A stretch of 64,000 nucleotides of DNA from contig JALOAL010000012.1 of NCBI GenBank assembly GCA_023228825.1, forward strand, positions 1 through 64,000, given 5' to 3'. This document shows positions 49,207-57,731 of this stretch, piece after piece. This stretch comes from Dehalococcoidia bacterium. Lineage in GTDB: Bacteria > Chloroflexota > Dehalococcoidia > UBA2979. The notes under the pieces are model-generated. The model ran no database searches. It was not told the origin of the DNA and saw nothing but the letters and a program-made list of their open reading frames with translations. The translations under genes and the position numbers were made by a program. Each line of letters opens with the position of its first letter. Within the stretch, counting starts at the first letter, position 1.

Positions 49207-50409
49207 ATGGCCGGACCACTTGAGGGCATCACGGTGCTCGACTTCACCTGGGCGCTGGCCGGGCCCTACGGCTCCATGGTCCTGACGGACCTGGGCGCGG
49301 AGGTCTGGAAGATCGAGACGCCGTTCCAGAACGAGCGACGGCGCGGCAACGGCCCCTACGTCCATGACGTGAGCACCTACTTCTTCTCCGTGAACCGCGG
49401 CAAGAAGAGCATCATGCTGGACCTGAAGGCGCCGGAGGCCACGGAGGTGGTGCATCGCCTGGTGAAGCAGGCGGACGTCCTGACGGAGAACTTCTCGCCC
49501 GGCACCATGGAGCGCCTGGGCTTCGGGTACGAGGACCTGCGTCAGGTGAACCCGGCGCTGATCTACGCCTCCACCTCTGGCTTCGGGCAGACCGGGCCAT
49601 ACCGGGACCGGGGCGCGGTGGACATCATCGTGCAGGGCATGGGCGGCCTGATGAGCACCACCGGCCACGAAAGCGACCCACTCCCCTCGCGCGCGGGCTA
49701 CTCCATTGGCGACATGGCGGGAGGGCTGTTCACCGCCATTGGCGTCCTTTCCGCGCTCGTGGAGCGAGGGAAGAGCGGACTGGGGCAGCACGTGGACATC
49801 GGCATGCTGGACTGCCAGGTGGCGCTGATGGAGAACCCGATCGTGCGCTACTTCGCCACGGGCGAGGTGCAGCAGCGCGCCGGCCTCCGCCATCCCCTCG
49901 GCACTCCGCACCAGGCGCTCCCCGCCAGCGACGGCTGGGTGGTGGTGGCCGGGGTGAAGGACAACAACTGGCAGTTGTTCTGCGGCACTGTGGGCCTGGA
50001 CGCCCTGGCCGTGGACGAGCGCTTCGCCCTCAACGCTGATCGCACCCGTCACTACGAGGAACTCGAACCCCTGCTGTTCGAGGCCTTCCGCAAGCGCACC
50101 GTGCAAGAGTGGCTGGACGCCCTGGGGGAGCACTTCCTGGTGGGGCCCCTCAACACCATTGCCGAGACGGCGCAGGACCCACAGGTGTTGGCGCGGGACA
50201 TGATCGTCGAGTTGCCCACGTGGACCGGCGGGGCGCTCAAGGTCTCCAACTCCCCCGTGAAGCACTCGCGCACCCGGGGTGGCGCCACGAAGGGCGCGCC
50301 GAAGCCGGGCGAGCACAGCGTGGAGGTGCTCTCCCGCGTGGGGTTTGCCGCGGACGAAATCGAGCGACTGGTGGAATCGGGCGTACTCGCCGTGGAGCCA
50401 AAGCCATGA
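49207..50409 (+). CDS. CaiB/BaiF family CoA transferase
   Basis: 400-residue class III CoA transferase moving CoA between carboxylic acids. N-terminal LDFTWALAGPYGSMVLTDLG, the FFSVNRGKKSIMLDLK segment and GQHVDIGMLD (region of the catalytic Asp) are present; length is normal. ATG 49207 has a G-run upstream. Its stop overlaps the nitroreductase ATG (ATGA). Confidence 0.93.
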   Translation: MAGPLEGITVLDFTWALAGPYGSMVLTDLGAEVWKIETPFQNERRRGNGPYVHDVSTYFFSVNRGKKSIMLDLKAPEATEVVHRLVKQADVLTENFSPGTMERLGFGYEDLRQVNPALIYASTSGFGQTGPYRDRGAVDIIVQGMGGLMSTTGHESDPLPSRAGYSIGDMAGGLFTAIGVLSALVERGKSGLGQHVDIGMLDCQVALMENPIVRYFATGEVQQRAGLRHPLGTPHQALPASDGWVVVAGVKDNNWQLFCGTVGLDALAVDERFALNADRTRHYEELEPLLFEAFRKRTVQEWLDALGEHFLVGPLNTIAETAQDPQVLARDMIVELPTWTGGALKVSNSPVKHSRTRGGATKGAPKPGEHSVEVLSRVGFAADEIERLVESGVLAVEPKP

Positions 50410-51038
50410 CCACTGAGGCCACTGAAGACCGACTCTCCATGCCCCTGGGCGAAGTCATGTTCGGGATGCGGGCCATCCGCCGCCTGAAGCCGGACCCGGT
50501 GGCGGACGAGGACATCCGCAGCCTGATCGAGGCGGCCATCCAGGCGCCCTCTCCCAGCAACCGCCAGCCGTGGCACTTCCTGGTAGTGCGGGACGCGGAG
50601 CAGCGACGCCGCTTCGGCGAGATCTACCGGCGCGCGTGGTGGGCGAAGCGAGCGGACGCCGGAATCCACGGGCCAGAGGACATCCCCGCGGAGGACCGCG
50701 TGGCGCGCTCCGCCATGCGCATGGCGGACGAGTTCGGGCAGGCGCCGGCGGTGATCCTCGTCTGCGCGACCTCGCCGAGCGTGATCGATATGACCGGGGT
50801 GATCCCCGCCACGCAGAACCTGCTGCTGGCGGCGCGGGCACTGGGACTGGGCGCGACCATCACGAACATGCACCCGAGCGTGGTGGACGACGTGCGGGCA
50901 CTCTTCGACATGCCAGAGGGCGCGCGCGTCATCTACGCCGTCCCGGTGGGCTACCCGCGCGGGAAGTTCGGCCCAGTCTCTCGCAAGCCCCTTGCCGAGG
51001 CGACTTCGCAGGACCGTTGGGGACAGCCGCTGGCCTAG
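50406..51038 (+). CDS. Nitroreductase family protein
   Basis: 210-residue FMN-binding oxidoreductase: GMRAIRRLKPDPV, the flavin-phosphate motif APSPSNRQPWHFLVV and the C-terminal NLLLAARALGLGATITN are typical. Reduces nitro compounds, quinones or enones with NAD(P)H; actual substrate unknown. Overlaps the CoA transferase gene by 4 nt. Confidence 0.92.
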   Translation: MTTEATEDRLSMPLGEVMFGMRAIRRLKPDPVADEDIRSLIEAAIQAPSPSNRQPWHFLVVRDAEQRRRFGEIYRRAWWAKRADAGIHGPEDIPAEDRVARSAMRMADEFGQAPAVILVCATSPSVIDMTGVIPATQNLLLAARALGLGATITNMHPSVVDDVRALFDMPEGARVIYAVPVGYPRGKFGPVSRKPLAEATSQDRWGQPLA

Positions 51039-51064
51039 GCGGTGGGCGCCCTCTGAAACGACAA

Positions 51065-51085
51065 GCGGCGCCCACCGGGCGCCGC
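51065..51085. terminator. Bidirectional terminator hairpin
   Basis: GCGGCGCCC and GGGCGCCGC around ACC, between the nitroreductase gene and the convergent small-protein gene. Confidence 0.7.
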
Positions 51086-51108
51086 CTGGGACCGTCGGCG
51101 GCGGGCGC

Positions 51109-51234
51109 CTAGTGCTTCAGCATCGCGTCCATGGCGTCGTTGGCGCGCTTCTGCGCGGCCGTCTGGTCGGCGCTCTTGGCCTTGCGCGAGGCCTTGCCCG
51201 TGATGCGGTTGATGAAGGCTGAGATGGGGTTCAT
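51109..51234 (-). CDS. Small cationic protein B (41 aa)
   Basis: 41 residues: N-terminal amphipathic MNPISAFINRITGKAS, then RKAKSADQTAAQKRANDAMD. Shares R-x-A-K, the central Ala and the Asn with its two paralogues in an ungapped alignment, and ends A-M-L-K-H where C ends K-M-F-K. ATG 51234 has GAGGG 8 nt upstream. Upstream lie TTGACT and TAACGT (15-bp spacing), a possible promoter. Function unknown. Confidence 0.65.
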   Translation of the reverse strand: MNPISAFINRITGKASRKAKSADQTAAQKRANDAMDAMLKH

Positions 51235-51311
51235 GGCTTGACCCTCACTTTCACCTATCACGTTACGCTTATCTGTAAGAAGTCAAGTAGCAGCCGCCCC
51301 AGAGTCCCCCA

Positions 51312-51334
51312 ATTCTTCTCATCGACAGAAGAAT
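51312..51334. promoter_or_regulatory. AT-rich inverted repeat between small-protein genes B and C
   Basis: ATTCTTCT and AGAAGAAT (perfect 8-nt arms, loop CATCGAC). Its low GC stands out. It could be an operator of gene B or a processing site in a shared transcript. Confidence 0.4.
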
Positions 51335-51380
51335 CGAGGTTGCGCCGGTGGCCCCACCAGCCGAGGTCGGGGCCGGGCGC

Positions 51381-51491
51381 CTACTTGAACATCTTGTCGA
51401 TTCCCTTATTTACGGCCCTCTGCGCTTCGCTCTTGGTGGTGCGCTTTGCGTCCCGGAACAACTTCGCCACGAAGTCCTTGAGCCAGCCCAT
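51381..51491 (-). CDS. Small cationic protein C (36 aa)
   Basis: 36 residues: MGWLKDFVAKLF followed by RDAKRTTKSEAQRAVNKGID and KMFK. Nine of the 20 central positions are identical to protein A. ATG 51491 has GGAGG 5 nt upstream, the best ribosome site of the three. It follows the serine hydrolase gene by 40 nt on the same strand, so they may be co-transcribed. Confidence 0.65.
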   Translation of the reverse strand: MGWLKDFVAKLFRDAKRTTKSEAQRAVNKGIDKMFK

Positions 51492-51531
51492 CTGAGCCTC
51501 CGTTACCCCTGCGGTCGCGTCTGGGAGAACA

Positions 51532-52740
51532 CTACAGCGGCTCACCAATAGAGGCGTACACCGCCTGAGCCAGCGCCTGCCCTCGCTGGTCGTTGGCGCC
51601 GGACGCGCCGGCCGCCGGCGCCATGAGGCTCATCGCATAGCCGAAGGAGATGCGCCGCACCGGATCCGCGAAGCCCATCGATCCGCCCATGCCGCCGTGG
51701 CCGAAGACCTCCGGGGGGCGGGTGTCCAGGTCGCTCGCGGGGAGCATGAAGCCCAGCGAGCGGCGTACCGGCACGCCCAGGCAGCGGTCCGGCCCCTCGT
51801 ACTCCACGCGCGCCGAGCGTTCGACCGAGGCCGGCGACATGATGCGCGCGCCGAACGCCTCGCCGCCGTTCGCCAGCGCGGCGTAGACCCGAGCCAGCCC
51901 GCGCGCGTTGCCCTGGCCGTTCATGCCCGGCATCTCCGCACGCTTCCACTCCGCGCTGGCCGGACTGGCGGACCACTTCGGCATGCCGAGGATTCCGGAG
52001 CGCGCGGCCACCGGGTCTCCGCGCACCGCCCCGAGGTTGCCCGGAGGCGGGGCCTCCCCCGCGGGGTCGGGTTCCGGCGCGCGGAAGACGCGCGCCACGC
52101 GGTGGTGCTCGGCGTCTGGCAGGCCGATATAGAAGTCGCGGTCAGCGCCCAGCGGTCGGGCCACCTGGTCACGGAAGTACTGGCCGAAGGAGGCGACGCC
52201 CGCGGCCCGCCGCACCACCTCGCCCACCAGCCAGCCCCAGGTGGTGGCGTGGTACCCGCACTCCGCGCCCGGCGTCCACTGCGGCGCCGTCGCCGCCAGC
52301 CGCCGGCAGACCTCGTGCCAGTCCAGGGCAACGCCGTCCGGGTGGTCGCCGTCGAAGTCCACCAGGCCCACCTGGTGGGTGAAGAGCCACTTCACCGGGA
52401 CGTCCTGCTTGCCGGCCTGCGCGAACTCCGGCCAGTAGTGCGCCACGGGGGCCTCGAAGTCCAGCAGCCCCTGGTCGGCGGCGAGGTGTCCCGCCACGGC
52501 GGCCATGCCCTTGGTGGAGGACCAGACGTTGACTAGCGTGTCCGCCTCCCACGCCTCCGTGCGGTCTCGGTCCTTCCATCCGCCCCACAGGTCCACCACC
52601 ACGCGGCCGTCCAGCGTCACGCAGGCGGAGGCGCCGTTGTCGCCGCGTTCGCGGAAGTTCTGGGCAAAGGCGTCCGCCACCGCCTGGAACTGCGGGTCAC
52701 AGTGTCCGTGGATCTCCACATCGGTCCTGCCGGTGGTCAT
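51532..52740 (-). CDS. Beta-lactamase-fold serine hydrolase (EstB-like)
   Basis: 402-residue class C beta-lactamase-related esterase/peptidase. The S-x-x-K motif is SSTKGM, the Y-x-x motif is GYHATTWGW, and the third element is HGGMGGSMG. No signal peptide, so probably a cytosolic esterase. ATG 52740 has AAGGGA 7 nt upstream. Same strand as the alcohol dehydrogenase gene, 39 nt downstream of it. Confidence 0.92.
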   Translation of the reverse strand: MTTGRTDVEIHGHCDPQFQAVADAFAQNFRERGDNGASACVTLDGRVVVDLWGGWKDRDRTEAWEADTLVNVWSSTKGMAAVAGHLAADQGLLDFEAPVAHYWPEFAQAGKQDVPVKWLFTHQVGLVDFDGDHPDGVALDWHEVCRRLAATAPQWTPGAECGYHATTWGWLVGEVVRRAAGVASFGQYFRDQVARPLGADRDFYIGLPDAEHHRVARVFRAPEPDPAGEAPPPGNLGAVRGDPVAARSGILGMPKWSASPASAEWKRAEMPGMNGQGNARGLARVYAALANGGEAFGARIMSPASVERSARVEYEGPDRCLGVPVRRSLGFMLPASDLDTRPPEVFGHGGMGGSMGFADPVRRISFGYAMSLMAPAAGASGANDQRGQALAQAVYASIGEPL

Positions 52741-52779
52741 GCCGGTCCCTTCACTGACGGGGGCGCTCGCCCTGCCGTG

Positions 52780-53859
52780 CTAGTCGAACATGAGGACGGA
52801 TCGGGCGACCTCGCCCTCTTTCATGGCCCGCAGGCGGTCGTTGACGTCTTCCAGGCGGGCGCGCGCGGTGATCATCTGGTCCAGTTGTAGCAGGCCGCGC
52901 TGGTAGAACTCGATGTAGCGCGGCATGTCCACCTTGAAGTGGTTCGAGCCCATGTTGGAGCCCTGGATCTTCTTTTCGCCCAGGAACGCCGCGCCCGGCA
53001 GTTCGACCTTCTGGCCTACCGGGATCATGCCGATGATGGTGGCGGTCCCGCCCGGGCGGATCGCCTCGAACGCCTGCTCCGCCGCCACCTTGAGGCCGAT
53101 CGCCTCGAACGCATAGTCCACGCCGCCGCCCGTGATCTCCCGGATCTTCGCCACCGCGTCGCCGGTCGAGGCGTCTACCGAGTGCGTCGCGCCGAGTTCG
53201 CGCGCGGTGCCGAGTTTGTGTTCCACCATGTCCACGGCAATGATCTTGCGCGCCCCGGCGATGCGGGCGCCCTGGATGGCCGCGAGGCCCACGCCGCCGC
53301 AGCCGAAGACCGCCACGGTGGAGCCCGCCTCGACCTTGGCGGTCTTGAGCACGGCGCCCACGCCCGTGGTGACCCCGCAGCCGATGAGGGCCGCGCTGGC
53401 CATGGGGATGTCGTCGCCGATCTTCACCAGGCCGTTCTCGTGGATCAGCATCTGCTCGGCGTAGGAGGCCACGCGGAAGCCCTGGCCCACCGGGTCGCCG
53501 TTCCAGGTGAGGGCGGGCGGCTGGTCAGGGCTGCGCTGCGGCTTGTTGGTGCAGAGGTGAGTCTGGCCCTCCAGGCAGCGCTCGCACTTGCCGCAGAACG
53601 TGGAGAGGCAGGCGATCACGTGGTCGCCCGGCTGGAACTCCGTGACCAGCGGGCCCACCGCTTCCACCACGCCGGCCGCCTCGTGGCCCAGCACGGCGGG
53701 CGTCTTCATCTGGTAGAAGCCGTCCACGAAGTGCAGGTCGCTGTGGCAGACGCCGGAGGCCACCGTGCGCACGCGCACCTCGAAGCCCTCGGGTTCGGCG
53801 ATCTCCAGTTGCTCGATCGTCAGAGGTTCGTTCGCGGCATGGAATACCGCGGCCTTCAT
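52780..53859 (-). CDS. Zinc-dependent alcohol dehydrogenase (MDR, class III-like)
   Basis: 359-residue medium-chain dehydrogenase. Catalytic-zinc ligands are in SGVCHSDLHF and GHEAAGVVEAVG, the structural zinc lobe is CGKCERCLEGQTHLC, and the NAD site is VFGCGGVGLAAIQGARIAG. ATG 53859 matches the family start; a GTG at 53868 with AAGGA upstream is an alternative adding three residues. Likely oxidises a primary alcohol or related adduct. Confidence 0.93.
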   Translation of the reverse strand: MKAAVFHAANEPLTIEQLEIAEPEGFEVRVRTVASGVCHSDLHFVDGFYQMKTPAVLGHEAAGVVEAVGPLVTEFQPGDHVIACLSTFCGKCERCLEGQTHLCTNKPQRSPDQPPALTWNGDPVGQGFRVASYAEQMLIHENGLVKIGDDIPMASAALIGCGVTTGVGAVLKTAKVEAGSTVAVFGCGGVGLAAIQGARIAGARKIIAVDMVEHKLGTARELGATHSVDASTGDAVAKIREITGGGVDYAFEAIGLKVAAEQAFEAIRPGGTATIIGMIPVGQKVELPGAAFLGEKKIQGSNMGSNHFKVDMPRYIEFYQRGLLQLDQMITARARLEDVNDRLRAMKEGEVARSVLMFD

Positions 53860-54034
53860 CGCGACCACGATCCCGTCCTTTCGAGGGCTCGCATCCGCCC
53901 CCCGTCTGCACTGCCTACCCCGTGCGTTATCACGGGCGCCGCGGATCGTAGACCCGCCGGCAAGAGGTCGGTCCGCGCCACCTCCGAAGGGTGAGGGCGT
54001 CCCGGCGTGAGAGGAGCGTTCGAGTGCGCCGTGA

Positions 54035-54040
54035 TATTGT
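54035..54040 (+). promoter_or_regulatory. -10 element TATTGT of a leaderless promoter
   Basis: TATTGT, then CGAGCA, then the RNase D GTG at 54047. No Shine-Dalgarno. Confidence 0.5.
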
Positions 54041-54046
54041 CGAGCA

Positions 54047-55240
54047 GTGACCACTCTCGAGCCGGCGCCCGCCCTGATCACGACCGCAACGGACGTGGCG
54101 GGCATCGTGCGCGCCATTCGGGAGGCCGGGGGTTTCGCCCTGGACCTGGAGTTCATGACGGAGGGCCGCTACATCGCGGAACTCTCGCTGGTCCAGGTGG
54201 GCTGGGGCGACCCGGACGGGCCCAACGTGCGCGCCATTGACCCGCTGCAGGTGGACGCCAGCCCCATCGCAGATCTCGTCGCCGACCCGGACGTCGAGGT
54301 CGTCATCCACTCCGCGCAGGCAGACCTGGCGCTGATGGGCGCGGTCTTCGGCGTGCGCGGTCGAGGCGTGGTGGACACGCAGATCGCCGCGGCCTTCCTC
54401 GGCATGGGGGACCAGATCGGCTATGCCGCGCTGGTGGAGCGCATGGCGGGTGTCCAGATCGACAAGGGCTCCCAGTTCACCGAGTGGTCGCGCCGCCCGC
54501 TGACGGACGACCAGATCCGCTACGCGCTGGACGATGTGCGCTACCTGGGCGCCGCCTGGGAGGAACTGCGCGACGAACTGGCCGGCCGCGACCGCCTGGA
54601 CTGGGCGCTGGACGAGTGCGACCGCCTGGCGGAGACGTGGGCCGAGCGCATTCCGCCGGAGGAGATGTACCGTCGCGTCCGCGGCTGGAACAGCCTCCGC
54701 CGCCGCGGCCAGGGCGCCCTGCGCGCCCTCGCAGCATGGCGCGAGGAGGAGGCGTTGCGGGTGAACCGGCCGCCGTCCTGGATCCTGAACGACCGCACGA
54801 TGCTGGAGATCGCCCGCCACCCCACGTCCGACGTGCGCGAACTGCGCTCCGTCCGAGGCCTGGGCGAGGGCACAGCCGCACGCTACGGCCAGGCGATCAT
54901 GGACGCTGCACTCGCAGGCGCGGAGGATCCGCCCCCGCAGGACGACACGCCGCCGCGCGTACCCAACCTGGGCCAGTCATGGCCGGCGATCCTCAGCGGT
55001 ATCGTGCAGGCCCGCTGCCGCGAGGCCTCCATCGCCCCGCGCTTCGTGGCTACGCGCAGCAACATCGACGACCTCATCGCCTGGTGGCTCGTGGGCGACC
55101 GCAGCGTCGAGCCGGACATCCCGCTCCTCCACGGGTGGCGCCGCGACCTCGTGGGCGGCGACCTCCTGGAGTGGCTCCAAGGCAAGACCTCCGTCGTCGT
55201 CGACCCAGACTCCGAGGCCGGCCTCACCATCCAGCGCTAG
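54047..55240 (+). CDS. rnd: Ribonuclease D
   Basis: 397-residue 3'-5' exoribonuclease. The DEDD exonuclease domain shows Asp33 and Glu35 (FALDLEF), Asp in IHSAQADLALM, and the Tyr/Asp motif IRYALDDVRYL. HRDC-type helical domains follow (about 215-290, ALRVNRPPSWILND, and a second near the C-terminus). Start is GTG 54047, placed 6 nt after a -10 hexamer. Confidence 0.92.
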   Translation: MTTLEPAPALITTATDVAGIVRAIREAGGFALDLEFMTEGRYIAELSLVQVGWGDPDGPNVRAIDPLQVDASPIADLVADPDVEVVIHSAQADLALMGAVFGVRGRGVVDTQIAAAFLGMGDQIGYAALVERMAGVQIDKGSQFTEWSRRPLTDDQIRYALDDVRYLGAAWEELRDELAGRDRLDWALDECDRLAETWAERIPPEEMYRRVRGWNSLRRRGQGALRALAAWREEEALRVNRPPSWILNDRTMLEIARHPTSDVRELRSVRGLGEGTAARYGQAIMDAALAGAEDPPPQDDTPPRVPNLGQSWPAILSGIVQARCREASIAPRFVATRSNIDDLIAWWLVGDRSVEPDIPLLHGWRRDLVGGDLLEWLQGKTSVVVDPDSEAGLTIQR

Positions 55241-55254
55241 CGGTTGCGACCGCT
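55239..55254. terminator. Short hairpin between RNase D and GNAT genes
   Basis: AGCGGT and ACCGCT around TGCG, followed on the plus strand by TGTTTCG; between convergent genes. Confidence 0.5.
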
Positions 55255-55263
55255 GTTTCGCGC

Positions 55264-56292
55264 CTACCGCCCCCGTGCCCACGCGATGCGGTCGTCCAGC
55301 GTGCGCCCCACGCTCATCTCCACACCCTCGAAGCCGTGACGCTGCCAGAACGGTGCGCCGGTCGGGTTCATCGAGGCGTAATGGAGGTTGATCCAGCCGA
55401 AGCCCTCCGCGCGGGCCCAGTCCACGGTGTGGCGCAAGAGCACCGTACCCACACCGTTGCCCTGCGCCTGCGGCTCCACGATCGCCTGGTAGAGGTAGAT
55501 CGAGCCGTCCGGCTGGCTCATGGGGCCGCCGAAGCCGCCCGAGCGGATGACGAAGTGCATCGCCAGCGGCTCGCCCTCGCGGGTCGCGATGAAGATCGGG
55601 TTGCGCTCACCCTCCAGCGCCGCGCGCTGGAACGCCTCCACGGACGAAGCGACGTCGCGGCCCAGGTGTGGCCAGAAGATCGGCGCGTCGCGGTGGTGCA
55701 GCGACTCCAGTTCGTCGAAGTGCCTCACCACCGGCAACTCCTCGAGGCTCGCGGCGTGCACCTCGACATCGGCGGAGGCAGGGTCTACCCCGCCGTCGAT
55801 GGGGGCGGTCGTGCGGGTGGAGAAGGTGGTGTTGGCGCCGAAGCCCAGCAGGAACCACGCCTCCCGCGCCTCCGTGTCGGCCGGCCTCAGGCTGACGCGG
55901 TGGACGAAGAAGCCGTCCTCCGCCCACTGGCGGGAGGCCGCGGCGTAGAGCGAGCGGTAGGTCTCCCTCGGCTCGTCCGTGGCGAGGGCGTGGCCGGCGA
56001 GGGAAACCGAGACGCTATGCGGCGGCGCGTACTGCGCGCCGAAGGAGTCGGGTGACTGCAGCGAGCGCGTACCCGCCAGGTAGCCGACCACCCGGCCGTC
56101 GCGCTCCGCCACCCACGCGTCCGACTGCCCCTCCAGCGCCTTCTCGATGAGCGCCCCGCACGCCTCGGCGTCCTCGAAGCGTGGCGGCAACGCGTGCTGG
56201 CGGGTGCGCGCAACACGATGGCCCTCTGCGAGCCGCGCGGCGCACGCCGGCAGGTCGGCGGCCTGGAACGGACGGACCGAGGGTGGACGCAT
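55264..56292 (-). CDS. Protein with two GNAT acetyltransferase domains
   Basis: 342 residues with tandem GNAT folds. The C-terminal domain has the acetyl-CoA loop VEPQAQGNGVGTVLL and MNPTGAPFWQRHGF; the N-terminal domain keeps the fold (VAERDGRVVGYLAG) but its loop is less canonical, so it may be structural. ATG 56292 has GAAGGG 7 nt upstream. Acceptor unknown. Confidence 0.87.
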   Translation of the reverse strand: MRPPSVRPFQAADLPACAARLAEGHRVARTRQHALPPRFEDAEACGALIEKALEGQSDAWVAERDGRVVGYLAGTRSLQSPDSFGAQYAPPHSVSVSLAGHALATDEPRETYRSLYAAASRQWAEDGFFVHRVSLRPADTEAREAWFLLGFGANTTFSTRTTAPIDGGVDPASADVEVHAASLEELPVVRHFDELESLHHRDAPIFWPHLGRDVASSVEAFQRAALEGERNPIFIATREGEPLAMHFVIRSGGFGGPMSQPDGSIYLYQAIVEPQAQGNGVGTVLLRHTVDWARAEGFGWINLHYASMNPTGAPFWQRHGFEGVEMSVGRTLDDRIAWARGR

Positions 56293-56317
56293 GCTGCGGC
56301 CCTTCGCTACCGGACGG

Positions 56318-57256
56318 TTACCGGAATTGGGGCATGACTTCCTTCGCGAACAACTCCGCCGGCTCGCGCGTGTCCCGCCCGAAGAACTCCAGGTTGAACA
56401 TCGTGCACCCGGCGTCGATGTGCTGCTGGATGCGCTCCGCGACCATCCCCGGCGTCCCGGACAGCGCGAGGTCCCCCTTCGGGTTGCCCATGTGGCCCCC
56501 AAAGATCTTCTGCGCCGTGTCCAGCATGGGCCCCAGCGTGGCCTCGTCCTTCGCGATCGTGACCAGGCACTGCTGGGCCACCGTGACCTCGGAGGGGTCG
56601 CGGCCCACGGCCTCGCAGTGCTCATGGAGCACCCGCACCTTGTGGGCGATGTTGTCCTGCTGTCCCGCCAGGTTGTTCCAGATGTCCGCGTGACGGGCGG
56701 CGATGCGCATGGTCACCTTCTCGCCCGATCCGCCGATCAGCAGGCGCGGCTGCTTCTCCGGCTTCGGCTGGGTGACCACGTTCTCCGTCTGGAAGTGATC
56801 GCCCTGGAACGTGACGGCGTCCTCCTCACCCCACATGCGACGCAGGAGTTCCACGCCCTCGCGTAGTTGCCGCAGGCGCTCCTTCGTGGACTTGAAGGGC
56901 ACGCCGAAGTCCGTGAACTCGCGCGGCATCCACCCCGCCCCCAGCCCGGGGATGATGCGCCCGCCGGAGATGTGGTCCAGCGTCGCGATCGTCTTGCCCA
57001 GGTGCGCGGGGTTGCGCATCCCCACGGGCGTCACGAGCGTGCCGATGCTGACCCGGATGGTGATCGCGGCGAGGGCCGCCACCATGCTCCACGCCTCCAG
57101 CATGGGGATCTGGGGCGAGGTGGGCCCGTAGAGGTGGTCGTTCACCCAGAGCGAGTCGTAGCCCATCGCCTCGAACTCCGTGGCGGCGGTGCGGGACTCC
57201 TCCCAGATCCGCTTGATCTGCGGCACCATGGTGCCGAAGTGGACGTTGGTCATCAT
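56318..57256 (-). CDS. Luciferase-like (LLM) F420- or FMN-dependent oxidoreductase
   Basis: 312-residue TIM-barrel monooxygenase/reductase. Family features are GYDSLWVNDHLYGP, IGTLVTPVGMRNPAHLGK, ISGGRIIPGLGAGWMPREF and PRLLIGGSGEKVT. The last two strongly resemble F420-dependent members. ATG 57256 has AGGAGG about 6 nt upstream. Upstream of the GNAT gene on the same strand, 25 nt apart. Confidence 0.92.
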   Translation of the reverse strand: MMTNVHFGTMVPQIKRIWEESRTAATEFEAMGYDSLWVNDHLYGPTSPQIPMLEAWSMVAALAAITIRVSIGTLVTPVGMRNPAHLGKTIATLDHISGGRIIPGLGAGWMPREFTDFGVPFKSTKERLRQLREGVELLRRMWGEEDAVTFQGDHFQTENVVTQPKPEKQPRLLIGGSGEKVTMRIAARHADIWNNLAGQQDNIAHKVRVLHEHCEAVGRDPSEVTVAQQCLVTIAKDEATLGPMLDTAQKIFGGHMGNPKGDLALSGTPGMVAERIQQHIDAGCTMFNLEFFGRDTREPAELFAKEVMPQFR

Positions 57257-57310
57257 CGTGGGCCTCCTGAGTCCGTCACCCGATGCGTCATACGGTCTAC
57301 GGCCAGGGAG

Positions 57311-57544
57311 ATGGAGGCATCGGTACCATCACCGGCGACAGGCATCACGTGCATAGTACGATCCGGCGCCAACCGCGTGCCGCTTGCGCTGTTGGCAGCC
57401 GTCACGTTGGTGGTCGCCGCAGTTCACATTCTTCCCAGCACTGCTACTGCTGCGGCGTATCCCGTCGACGCGATGCAGGAAGTGCAGGGCTTGCATCCGG
57501 GAACGCCGGAGACCGTTGCGGATCGACGGACTTCTACTACATGA
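57311..57544 (+). CDS. Possible small secreted protein, perhaps frameshifted
   Basis: 77 codons from ATG 57311. A hydrophobic stretch (VPLALLAAVTLVVAAVHIL) followed by STATAAA and YPVDAMQEVQGLHPG resembles a signal peptide plus short mature part. It stops inside an 18-bp tandem duplication; in another frame the duplication encodes TDFYYMTDFYYMVCGCEEH, which could be the lost C-terminus. The rest of 57257-57731 holds the repeats and promoter of the MFS gene and nothing else recognised. Confidence 0.3.
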   Translation: MEASVPSPATGITCIVRSGANRVPLALLAAVTLVVAAVHILPSTATAAAYPVDAMQEVQGLHPGTPETVADRRTSTT

Positions 57545-57561
57545 CGGACTTCTACTACATG
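57526..57561. repeat. Exact 18-bp tandem duplication
   Basis: ACGGACTTCTACTACATG occurs at 57526-57543 and again at 57544-57561 with no gap. Confidence 0.9.
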
Positions 57562-57677
57562 GTGTGCGGTTGTGAGGAGCATGCCTATGGTGCGCCGGGA
57601 TTCCCGCATCACCTGATGCCCCAACTAGCACCCAGGCTTGTGAGGGGCTGGGGAGGGGCGCCTACGGGCGCCTCCCC

Positions 57678-57711
57678 CTTGTGCGGCCCCTTGTGCGGCC
57701 CCCTTGTGCGG
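57678..57711. repeat. Three CTTGTGCGG direct repeats upstream of an MFS gene
   Basis: CTTGTGCGG at 57678, 57690 and 57703, spaced 12 and 13 bp, directly before the -10 at 57719. The last copy covers the expected -35 area, so they may bind a regulator. Confidence 0.5.
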
Positions 57712-57718
57712 CGAGGCG

Positions 57719-57724
57719 TACACT
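57719..57724 (+). promoter_or_regulatory. -10 element TACACT of a leaderless promoter
   Basis: TACACT, then GACGCGC, then the MFS GTG at 57732. Confidence 0.5.
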
Positions 57725-57731
57725 GACGCGC

